64,000 bases of DNA from NCBI GenBank assembly GCA_963678675.1, contig OY783192.1, positions 38,533,250 to 38,597,249 of the forward strand, read 5' to 3'. The notes under the pieces are model-generated. The model saw only the letters and a list, made by a program, of their open reading frames with translations. It was not told where the DNA came from and made no database searches. The position numbers were made by a program, and so were the translations under genes. Shown piece by piece: positions 22,901-34,900 of the stretch (positions are counted from its first letter, which is position 1; each line of letters begins with the position of its first letter). Source of the DNA: Xiphydria camelus (taxonomy: Eukaryota > Arthropoda > Insecta > Hymenoptera > Xiphydriidae).

Positions 22901-25900
22901 GGCATGTCGTTGGGAAAATTTCCCGTGCGTCGCACATCCCACCCCGTACGACTAAATACCAAAATCAAAGATACAGTTTACGAGAACTTGATAATGGTAC
23001 AATTAATATAGTTTACTATGGTTTTTTCTCGGAAAATCGAAGCTATCCCGATTTTCTCTTGATATTTCATCAATAAAATCGTGATTTTCGGAACCTGCGT
23101 AAAAAAATACATCGGATAGTGAAATCGAGAGTCTTATTCCAGGGATTTCGACTTTCACGAACAATTGAAATCTCTGGAATCGATCGCTCGTCCACCCTGT
23201 CTTTTGTATTTTATTTTTACACTGATTTACGAAGAGCTCAGTCATCAGGTCGATATCTCAAAGGAAATATAAAACATTATCGATATTGCGTATGCATCAT
23301 CTTATCATCACTCCCATCGATTCACCACTCGTCTTCGTTATTGAAGCGAAATATTTCGAACAATAATGGGTAATAATTTCTAGACCGACAGATGTCCGAT
23401 CGACTGTAATTTTTACCACAAAATAACAGATCGATCGAATCGTCCCGCCGCGGTATATTCGCAACGGTATCTTCGTTCCACCCTCGTTCGACCGGACGCG
23501 AAACGTCAAACATTCGGGGGGCTCGGTTTACCGAACGACGAGTGTTGAAATCCATTTTAATCGAATCGCCCCGTCCTATCGATTCGATCGATCAGTCATT
23601 CGGCGGGTTCGCTTCCTCCCAGACGCCGCGCATCTCTGGTCAATGCCGGTCGTCATCGTCCGACGGTCACGAACAACGATCGAACGCGTCGAGTCATTTT
23701 TTTTCAGCTTCGCGGAACGAGAGCCATCGACAAAACCACCTGCCGGTGGCTCGCGTCGCTCTCACCTACGAAGGCGTCGTTTTCCGGAGCGACGAGGCGA
23801 TTCCGCTTTTTTTTTTCATTCCGCTCACGAGAACGAAAACACAAACGGTTCATGTCGATTTTTTATCGTCAATGAAATTACAGTTTAGGAAATTGTATGC
23901 ATCCGAGAATTTCAAGTTTTATCTCGATTACTGAGACCATGCCTATAAAAAATCTCAGACTAGACTTCCCACCATATAAAATACTCTGTAAAAAATCTGC
24001 ATTAAACTTGATATAAAGCTTTTATCTGACACGTGGATTATGAAAATAATTATGCTCCGGTATGAAATTTAGGTATAGGGACGATTTCACAAGGAAGAAT
24101 ATTAATTTTCACAATCACATATGAATCTATTGCAAAAAGACTTTACATACCGAAAAAATATGGTAGATTTGTATAAATTAGCGGTCACGGGTGGGGGAAT
24201 GCAGATCTACTTAGTTACTCGAACCGATAGTTTGTTACGACTGAATTATTTAATTCGACTAAATAAATCGGCGTTCCCCCGCCCATATGGCCACCGTTTT
24301 AGTCTGATCTACTATTTTTTTTTGTCTCCGTGTACCTACGCGTAAAAAAAGTAGGCGTTAAAAATAAAATTTTTTTCTACAGCAGCACAAGTACCCACTT
24401 AGAAAGTCGAGCCCAATAATTCTCCCTTCGCGCGTCACGCGAGAGCCGCGTCCGTCGCGTCGTGAAATAGAGACCCGCGGTCGGGGACGCGTCGAGCGAT
24501 TTGATTCGTGCGATCGGCGAGAACTCGAAAACCGGGGGGGTCGCCGGGCAGCCCCCTCGGGGCGCCGAAGCCGACGGGCGGTCCCGGCACGCATAACCAC
24601 GTTGCTCCTCTGTTCGAAACGCAGGCGATACGGCACGAAATGCGGCGGGTGTCTTCAGGGCATTAGCCCGTCGGACCTCGTGAGGAAGGCGCGAGACAAG
24701 GTTTTCCACCTGAACTGCTTCACCTGCCTGGTCTGTCGGAAGCAGCTGAGCACCGGCGAGGAGCTCTACGTCCTGGACGACAACAAGTTCGTCTGCAAGG
24801 AGGATTACCTGTCCGGCAAGTCGATGCCGCACGCCCACCATACCCACGCTCATCACGGTAAGCGAAGAAGAGCGAGAACGCGGGTGACGGAGTCACTAAA
24901 TCAAAACACTCTCTCGAGACGTCCAGCCGCGTGTGCTCTGCCCGAGCTCGTTAATAATATCAACGCCCGGCTGCACTTTGACCCGTTAGCCGCACGGCGT
25001 TTCCAGGTTTAGCTGCACTGAGAAAAAAAAAGATTAAAAATTATTCTGTCAGAAGGATAATCTGAGTACGAAAGGTAAAGTGGATCGAAAATTATTCTAA
25101 GGAAGGTTAAATTTTATACCCTCTGGAAGGATAATTTTTGATCTGTTTTACCTTTCGTACTCAGATTATCCTTCTAACAGAATAAATTTTAATCTTTTTT
25201 TTTCTCAGTGTGTACGCGGAGAAAAAGAATTTGCTTTTTCGAAACAAACGTGGTTTTGGATGGGTCTGGGAGCACGTTTACTTAAATCGAATGAATATCG
25301 ATTCGATCCAAATGATATTTCACTAAATCGATAATATTTGTGTACGTCCGATCGATATTCATTTTATTTGAATGCACGTACTCTCGGGACTATCCGAAAA
25401 AGGGGTTTTCTCGATCAAGGCCAATTTTCCTTAGTGTATACAGCGAGAAAAAAATGCAGCAGTTTGACTAGATCGGCGGTTATGGTTGGGGGAATGAGGA
25501 TTTAATTAGGGCAGACCGAGATAGATCAGGTCACAGGGCGAATCGGATCGTATATCTGTATTTCTTAGCTCGTGATGAAAATGAGTATCTCGATCGTTCG
25601 TATCACTTCGTTCCTCTTCAACGAAGCAACGAAGGCTGATCGAAATGTACATTTTCATCGCGATTTAAGAAATGTGGATCTATGATCCGATTCGCCTTTT
25701 TTATCCTATACTTGAATTAATAATTCACCTGAATATATAGATTCCAGCCCGTTTCCTTTAAACAGTCGTTGTTAAGCGTTTATAAATAAATGTATCAGTT
25801 GAACGCTGATTTGGTTGAATGTAAGATTTTTTTTTCTAGAGAGAAGTGTAGTGAGAAAATTTAATCGACTACCCGTCATCGCGATCCCGATGAAATTCTT

Positions 25901-28900
25901 GAATTGACAAAGCTGTCGCGACGGATATCGCATCGGGGATGCTACGAAAAAGAAACCTAGTTTCGAAAAGAATGCTCGATGAAAATCGAGCCCGATAAAA
26001 ATCGCGATAGGAGCGCGAAATTGTAATAATTAAAAGTGAAACGCTCGATTAAATCGTACACCTCGCGGTCGAGGTCGACTCGCGGTCGATTGTTCCGCAA
26101 TGTCGAGTATTTCTCTTGCAAGAAAACGCATGCCTTCGCGCGCGCTTCGCAGATTCGTTCGGAGACGAATCTCTTTCTTTTCTTTCTCGTCGCGAATCCA
26201 CCGATATGCATATTTATGGCCGCGTCATTCAAACGCGCGACTTCGAGCACAGAGTACCGAGATTCAAGAAAATTACACTCTTGCGTTCAGTGTCACATGA
26301 CCGGTTGTCGAGCAATTTTCTTAATCGAAAAAGACACGCGTGCCTATACGCAAGGCTCTCCCGTAACTCCTGATATTACCACGTGGCCAAAGCTGGTACC
26401 GGATATTCAAATGAACCCGATTATAAACCGGGGCCGGTTTAGAATCCGCTACCGTGCGACTGGTTCGCGGTTGCGTGACGGCGCGGCTCCGAAAGTGAAT
26501 ACGCGCGATGACGAATCGCGTGTAAGTGACCATATCGGATTGGTTGCATCCCGATATCGACCGACATTTCGTGTCAACGATAGGAGAAAATATCGTTTCG
26601 ATTGTCGCATCACTGGCGCAATTATTGCAGCATCTCGTATCACTCGATTTGATGGATTCGTTTCATTTTTCATCTTTCGCATGACGGCGAATTCGTCGGA
26701 AATATCCGGGAAACGATAAATTACCGCACATACACAGACACGATCGCAGAGTCGGATTTGGGGTGCGGGAAACTGCTGCAGTTTATCTCGCACCGGCGTT
26801 GGAAACGCATCGACGAATCGCACGCGTGACGAAGAACGATTGCTATAGATATCTACACTGAGAATAAAATTTACTTGATCGAAATAAACCTACCTTTGGA
26901 TAGTCCCAAGAGCGTATTTATTCGATTTAAATGAATATCGGTTGGACGCAAATATTAGATTATTGAATTAATTAGATGTTATTTGAATCAAATCGATATT
27001 CATTTAAATCGAATAAATACGCTCTTGGGACTATCCAAAGGCACGTTTATTTCGATCAAGTACATTTTTTTCTCAGTGTACAGATATTCCGCTATTATGG
27101 GAACGAGGTTTCATATGGGAATGAGCTATGGTCGATTTGACTGATTAATTGATTTTCATTTTCACTCGGTATTGAGAAATACGTTTAAACGTTTATATAT
27201 TTATACAGAAGAAATAAATCGTAGCACTCACAGAATTTGTGATAAACTTCGCGACAAGGCCAATTTATTATCACGATAACTACAATTTTAGTCAAAAGTA
27301 CAGCAACGCTTGCAACTTCTACAAATCGTACTAAAAATTTAACTAAAATTTATCACAAACTTTGTAAATACTACGTTTTTTTTTCTTTTCGCGTACACTG
27401 TCAAAGTTTTTGTAGAAAACTTCATGTTACTCTCACGAAGTTTTTATCACACAAGCTTATCCATTAAAATTACTACACGTGACTGGAACGATTAAATTTA
27501 CTACAAATTTCATTGAAATTTAACGCAAAACCATCTTAAATGTACCAAAATTGAAGCAACCTTCCGGCAAAAACTGTCAAATTCAGAACCTTTGTTTTCG
27601 AAAATTGCAAATAATTCATAGCGATTCGCATTACCGCGTTTGATTTGCAATTTTACAAGATAATATTATTCGATTTTATTTCATATAGAAAGTGTATAGC
27701 AAATTTACAAATTGTTTCAACAGTCTAATCATATTCGAATGAATTAAAAATCGGCGAACACGCCCGACGGGCGCCTCGCGATTCGTTCCCCCGCGATCCG
27801 AATCTTCCCGCATTGAGAGGGTAGGGGGTTGTGCAGGCGTTGGGTCGGGAGAGGGGAGGGGGAGGGGGGGGGTCACAGTTCGACGCGTTCAACACCAGAG
27901 ATTTTACGGAGCCAGGAGTCAGGGGGCTCGCGGGGTCCACGGTTTCGTCTCGACGCGAACGAATCCCGTGGCGGCAAGCTGTGAAAACACCGAGGCGCTG
28001 CAGCACCGACGACGCGCAACCCGCTGCCACCGGGGCACCGAAAAAGAGCGGCGCGGCTCGGTTTCATGGGGTTTTGTAAGCATGAAACGAAAACCGAAGG
28101 TCGTTATGTTACGCAGCGGGTCCCTTTTGTCGCATGCCGACGCCTAACCGCAAGGCCCAACCCGCTCCTCCTCGGGCGGACCCCGCGAGATGCGACGTGG
28201 GTCGGAATACCCCGTATTATCCATCCGTGTGGCATTTAAACACGCCGCTCCAGATCGGATCGGTCGTTATGGGCGCGTAGAAATCGCGCGGGCGGGAATC
28301 GGCGATCGACGATCTTTCGTTCAGACTCAGGTCTGTCGGACGTGCGATTAAGGGTGGCTTCGAAATTGTGGGATTGGTCGACGGCGACGTGTCGGGGTAC
28401 TATTTACGTCGAGCGATGAGTGTAAAAAAAATCGCGAGCTTTATATTATCGTATTACACTGTTGAATTAATTTCTGTTCAATTTGATATAATATTATATT
28501 AAATTGCAATAAAGATTTTTCCCGAAACGTGATTGCGAAAATTAATATTTTCTGCTGTGAAATTTGTAAAGGAAATTTCACAAGGGAATATGTCAATTTT
28601 CATAATCACGTTATGGAAAAAAGCTTTATATGAAAATATATTAAAAATATAGCATTTTTTTTATAGTCTACGTAAAGATATGCGAGAAAAATTTGCCTAC
28701 ACTGAAGGAAGAGGCCTTGTTGAATACGAACCTAATAGAACAATTGATTTGAGATAAACAGGAATTTATTAACATCGAGTAAAATTCTATTTAAATCAGA
28801 TAAATGTTTTGCATATCTCTTTAATCGATTACGAACCTTGTAGAACACCAATCAAATTCAAATAGACTTTTGTTCGATGCGAATAAATTTCAAATCCTCT

Positions 28901-31900
28901 CGAATCAATTTTTTTTAAATTTCGTATTCAACTAGACCTTTGCCCTGGGTGTATTGGGATATCATTCTGTGGATATTTCGTCGCAGTGTTTCTGGGCGAC
29001 AAAATATACGGGAAAGATGTGTGGCAAAAGTCGAAAGACATATTGATGGTTCAACGAAAAAAAAAAAAGATACGCAAAGGTATTCCGTATGCAACTATAA
29101 CAGAGATATCACTGCCGACAAGTTCGTCAACTCTTTCTCCCCCTGCGACTGCAGTCGACGTTATTTCGCCGTGCGTCGCCGCGATCGTACACTATATAAA
29201 TTATATCCCAACGTGAATAATTTCCTCGGTAAATAACCTTCCCGCGGTGCGCGGGTCGCGTGAAAATGTGACTCGTGCGCGTCGCACCCGACAGCCGCGC
29301 GCGGATGCGCAATTACAATTTCGAACGGACCCGAATGAGCCGTCCGTCAAATCGTTTAGCGGCTATTAAATCAACCGACGATAGACGTTATTTACTCACC
29401 GCCAGGAGGAGATTCCTTGATGGGCTCGGGGTCGGAGGACGAGGACGAGGACGGCAGCAACCACCACCACCACCACCACCACGGTGGTGTTGCCGGGCCT
29501 CACTTGGGCGGACCCCACACCTTGGGCCCTGGAGGTCCGGGGGACCAGGTCGTCGGCCACGGTGGCGATCTGGTACCGCTCGGCGGTGACTCCTGCAAGC
29601 AGGAAGATTCCGAGGACCAAGGTGAGTGCGATTTTTCCTTATTTCTCCTCGTCGCTTTCCTCGTATTTTGGTATTTGGGTCAGGCCTTGAAGAATCTTTG
29701 ACTTGGATTAATATCGAGTGCGGGGTGACCTGTGCGTGGGCTTTTACGCGTAAAAATTTGGGCTCGACAAATTCACCGAGATAAGAAATTGCTAGCTTTA
29801 AAAAATATTTCTTGAATCCAGAACATATGATCTTACAAATGTTTAAGAATACAGGTTTTCGGTCGGAGATTATGTATTCTTGATTCAAGAACATCTTCGT
29901 CGGGACGAGACATTTTCCCTGCGCGAAAGAAACAATTACTCGAGCCTGCACAGAGGAAAAATAATTAATTGCACCTACTAAAAATGACTCGCGAAGTCGC
30001 AAATGATTATTTATTCACATCAATTTGATCTTCATTCATATTAATTTGATACTTTTTTCTCGCAATCGCATACTATTCTACATCATTATAATTAAGAGAT
30101 ACCTAATTGATGTATTAAAAAATCTCATTGATATAATTGCGACCCCGTAAGCAATTCTCAGTAGATCCAACTAATTCGTTTTCTCCGTGTATCAAATATT
30201 TTCTTGCACGAAGAAAATCACGGTTTGATCCCGGATTGACATCGTGTTTTCGACGAAAGAAAACATTTTTGTCGACACCCTAGCTATTATTTTTCTCGGT
30301 GTACGATTCGTTAACGCGAAATTGTAATTGCCGCGGAGAGCGACCGTTAATATTTGCACCGCCTCGTCATACACGGTGAATACCGAGCAAACTCGTCACT
30401 CGCGCGCTTATATACCTGCCGGCGCTCGAGGTGAAAATTATTATTCCATTTTACGCCGAGCCCCGGCATTTTTCTCCCTCTCTGCTCTTTTATCGGCGCG
30501 ACAATGGGCGCCTACTGTAACTTTCAGTGCGTCCCGTACACTCTTGTAAGGGTGTCTTCAAGGGGTGGCCCGTTGTGCGGTGTGACACTGTCCAAACATT
30601 TTCTTTGTCCCGCGGTTAAGACCTCCCCTGGCGACCTATAGATTATCGTGGGCCCTATAGATTTCAACGAGGGAGCTATAATAATGCGGCGGGGGCTGCT
30701 TTGGGAGGGGGTTCGCGTCGCTGTTGTTAGTTCGATGCTCCGTGCGGATCGTGTAGAGAACCCAGCGGAGAGACACATTCGGGGAATATTCCACGGGCGA
30801 GAGTACCTGCCGCGGGGATTTTAGGGAGGATGGAGTTGTCGATGACGTCTGTGGCGTTTCAACATGATTTTTTTATGTTCGACGTAGCGATACTCGTGGA
30901 AATTATTAAAACTGGTACTTGATTCCATCGATGCTTCCCCTCTCCAAATAATTATCTCGTATTGAGCCGAGAATTTTTTTTATATACAGCACATTTAATT
31001 CAGTTTGCATACATCTGCAAACTATACGAGGCTAAACTTATTCACCGGAAAAGAAACCTTAATCGTTATCATCTAATTTTTAAACAATTTTTGGCCTACA
31101 TCGACAAGACTTTATTCCAGATAAAAATGCGATCTTCAAAAAAGCATTACACAAATATCAGCCAAAATTTCATAGACAATGAGATAATAGCGATTGAAAT
31201 TTCTCTTCTGGCGAGTAAATTTAGCTTCGTATAATATAAAATTGCACATATTATATCCTGTGAACTTTAGCATACGTCTGTGTATTAAAGTTTGTATGAT
31301 TGAAAGGACAAGTAGATAAGTACGTTTTTTTTTCGACTGCTATTCGTATTTTTGTTTCGTAGAGCCGCTGTAAAGTTATTGCCCCTCGATCGTACGACCA
31401 TTAATGCACAGGCGTATGTAAAGGTTCACTTTGTGCAGCGTACCTAGCTATGCAGATAGAGTAATAAGTCTATATACAGTATACTACCAGTTTCTCACCG
31501 TCAGCATCCCAAACTGACATATCGCGATCGGTGCAGCTTGCAATTTAGATCCAATTGAGAATTTCCCACAATTTCCTCGCGATTCTGCACGACATTCGCG
31601 AATACACGCGAGATCGCTTTCGTTAAAACAACTCTTCTTCTCGCTCCCACCGTGTTAGGCTCTCTCGACGGCGACGCCGAGACGAGGGACAGTCAAACGG
31701 AGAACAAGAGCCCCGACGGTGGCGCGGGGGGTGGTAGCGGCGACGGGGGTGCCGGCTCGAAGAGACGCGGCCCCAGGACCACCATAAAGGCGAAACAGCT
31801 GGAAATTCTGAAAACCGCCTTCTCGCAAACGCCCAAACCGACGAGGCACATCAGGGAGCAGCTCGCGAAGGAAACGGGGCTGCCCATGAGGGTGATACAG

Positions 31901-34900
31901 GTAAATATCGACGCGAACGAAAAATACGCGCGGTACGATCGCGATCGCGTGCGCGCTACGTCGTCGTAATGATCGCGGACCGTGACATACCCCGGCGAAG
32001 GGTAACGAAAGAAATACCGTGATTTACGACCACGTTGATACCCGGAGCAACCCGCGGGGCGACTCGGTCGCTCGACTGCTTAATTCCCTCGCGAGGGATT
32101 CGTACAGACGATTAAACTGGTGAATCGTACGCGTCAAAGTTTCTCCACATATCGCAATAATTAACGAAGAAAATGCTGGGGACCGGATAAACGGAAGATG
32201 TCTGTACTCCGGTGCGAAAAGTATAATGCGTGGTACAGCCACGATCGAGCGATAAGCTCGGATTACGGACCGTAAACTCGAGAGCGGAAAATCATCTCGA
32301 AAGAGGAAATACGTCTCGACGAAGAATGGATGCTTCCCGCAAATTTATAGTCGAGAGAGTGGGGAAGAGAAAAAATACTCCAACCACCCGTAAAGATAGG
32401 GCGGAACGAACGCAGGGGTCTCGCGTTTTTACGCGATCCGGGTAAAACGACGCGGCGCGATCGTCCCGCGGGGCGCGATTACGAATGATCTTCTCGGAAG
32501 GACCGTTTATCTCCCCCGCCCCCCCCCCCCCCGCCCCATCTCGAGGCCCGAGTTTTCAACCGTGGTGATGCCCGATCGCAGGTGTGGTTTCAAAACAAGA
32601 GGAGCAAAGAGCGGAGGCTGAAGCAACTGACGTCGATGGGCAGGAACCCTTACTTCGGTGGTTCCCGGAAGATGAGAGGATTCCCCCTGAACCTGAACCC
32701 CGGCGGGCTCGGCGGCGAGGACGGCCCGCCGCCCGGCTTCCCGTACTTCGCCGCGGACAAGTTCGAGTTCGGCTACGGCGGCCCGGTGACGTTTCACCAC
32801 GAGTTCTTCGGCGGTCATCCGCCCCCGCATCCGCACGGGCCGCCCTTCAGCGGGCCAGGTAATCCCGGTGAGTTGTCATCGCTTCGCGCGAGCGAGTGTT
32901 CGGTGTCTTTGAACGCGTCGCGCGCTTCGGCTACTCGTTATCGGCTGCTACGGCTCGTGTGAACTCGGGCACGGAGAAAGACGTTCGTTACAAATTACCG
33001 GGAAAATTACGTAATCGTGGGACACACGATGTTCCGTGGTAAAATTTATTTATCCGTCGCTCTCTGATTCAGTCTTTTTTTTTTTTCAATTCCTAAGAAA
33101 AACAATCAATTCAACCGTGAAACATATATGCGGGTGAAAATTTGGTCGTTGACATCGCGTCCCATGTTTACGTGAATTTCACGATAATTTTCCATGAAAA
33201 TTTCTCACCGTGTAGCATGGCGATTAAACGAGTAATTAAATGTATCGACGACTCGTGAACTGAACTCACGCGGAAGTTTGAGGTACATGTAACTGTCCCG
33301 ATAGCAGGACACGTTCCAGTAGCCGGACAAATTTCAGTGTAATTTCGATTATTGAATGAGATACATAAAAAGGAATGACTGGTGGGAAAAAATGTTCAAT
33401 CGATTCAGGATGTATACGAAAAGTTTCACTATTCTGTGAACAAAATTTGGTCGATCAAACCAAAATCTCGGAGACGACGACCAAACTGTTTGACGAAATA
33501 TGGATTCTCCGTCTGTTCGATCAGACCGACTACTTTTTCGTTCGAATAACTAAACATCAAATTAAATTAACTACCTAAATATCAGGTTTAACTGGCCGCT
33601 ATTTTTATTAGAACAATGAAACGCGTCAAACTAGATGCGTTTTGTCAGTTTAACCTAATTATTTTTCTCGGAGCAGTAAAAACCCCATAGTAAAATCTGC
33701 TCTATGAATTTTTATGGCCGCCCGAACACCGGGCTCAGCCGTCCGGCTATATCGGGACAGTTAACCCATACAGTCCTAAATCGTGGCTCGCGCGCGCGTG
33801 CATCTCCGAGCAAACGAACGGAGGAATTTCGATCTGGCCGATCGTCCGTCCGAACACCGCCTTCGCGTACGATGATTACCCGCTAATGTTGTTATTATAT
33901 CGTACCCGCGTCGCAACGCGGCGGCTACGGAGAGCACGGTAGTTTTATTTCTCAGGAAGATCATAATCTGTTCATGACAGGTCTGGACCCGGCCAGCCTG
34001 GCGGGGATGGCCGCGGCCGCGGCGGTGGCAGGGGAGTATCCGCCTCCGGGAGCGGGGGGTGGACCTCCCGAATTTCTGACGGGCCCCCCCGGCCAGGGGC
34101 CCCCCGCGATCACGGGTGGCAGCCCCGGCGAGTTCCTGGCACCTTCGGGTAATCGGCTGTAAAGATTGCAACCTCCTCTTTTTCCCATAAATCGACGATT
34201 CGTAGGATCGCTGTGGACTGTCCGTTCGGATTCGCGAAGTTTGATCATTTTTTTCACGGACCAATTTTACTCGTGATATAGGGAAGCGCGGGGTAACGGC
34301 GGTCACTGAGTTCTGGGACGCGCTAAATAAGATTCTAGCCAAAAAACGGCGGTCACGTTATCTCGAGACGGATATAGCAACTCGAAAAGCTATATGAGAC
34401 AATTAATTTTTCGGCTTGACACCGGCATAATGTGTCATCTTGAAATTAACTGCACGCTGCCTTCTCATTTTTTCACGTAGAACAGGAGAAGGTGAGTTGT
34501 AAATTATTTTATCATACGGCATGTTAATTGAAGTTATGGAAACTTGATTGATTAGGAAACGTTACAAATCGGTTGATTCGAGTAAAGTGTTATTCTCTGG
34601 ATATTTGAACTCAAATCTATAAAACGCGTGATTGTGGGGTAATGGCGGTCAGATGTCACGGGGTAATGGCAGTTGGTGATTCTACATACCTAGAATAAAA
34701 TGAGAGAAAGAGAGACAGACGACTGGTAGAAATAATTTCGAATTATATACGAAAACGAAACTAAATTGAAAAATGAACCTATTTTGAAATCAATATCTAC
34801 GTTTACTTCGTACGTAGTTTTTTCACCATGTTCAAAAACTGCCATTAAACTCGTTCTTCCCTTCGTTTAGAATTGGTATCTATATTATAACGCTTCATGA

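Larger units (their letters stand above)
16120..24624 (+). other. Lim1: Lim1 intron 1 (8.5 kb)
   Basis: Runs from GTGAATAT to AAACGCAG. It contains two copies of repeat N, palindromic elements of families H, E, I and J, microsatellites, TTAGG-like motifs, and an AT-rich ATTA cluster at 21930-21975 in otherwise GC-rich DNA. No embedded gene was recognised. Confidence 0.85.
24858..29405 (+). other. Lim1: Lim1 intron 2 (4.5 kb)
   Basis: Dense in foldback elements (families A, B, H/F, J, K and an unnamed one at 27205-27390), with about 600 bp of GC-rich sequence at 27750-28400. No coding sequence recognised. Confidence 0.85.

Noticed and set aside
24121..24345. 74-codon plus-strand frame across the family J/H junction
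   Set aside because: Lies wholly within palindromic repeat sequence and has no protein character.
33956..33980. Upstream acceptor CTCAG at 33955 for Lim1 exon 6
   Set aside because: Using it in the required phase creates a TAA stop within three codons. The GACAG acceptor at 33980 keeps the frame.
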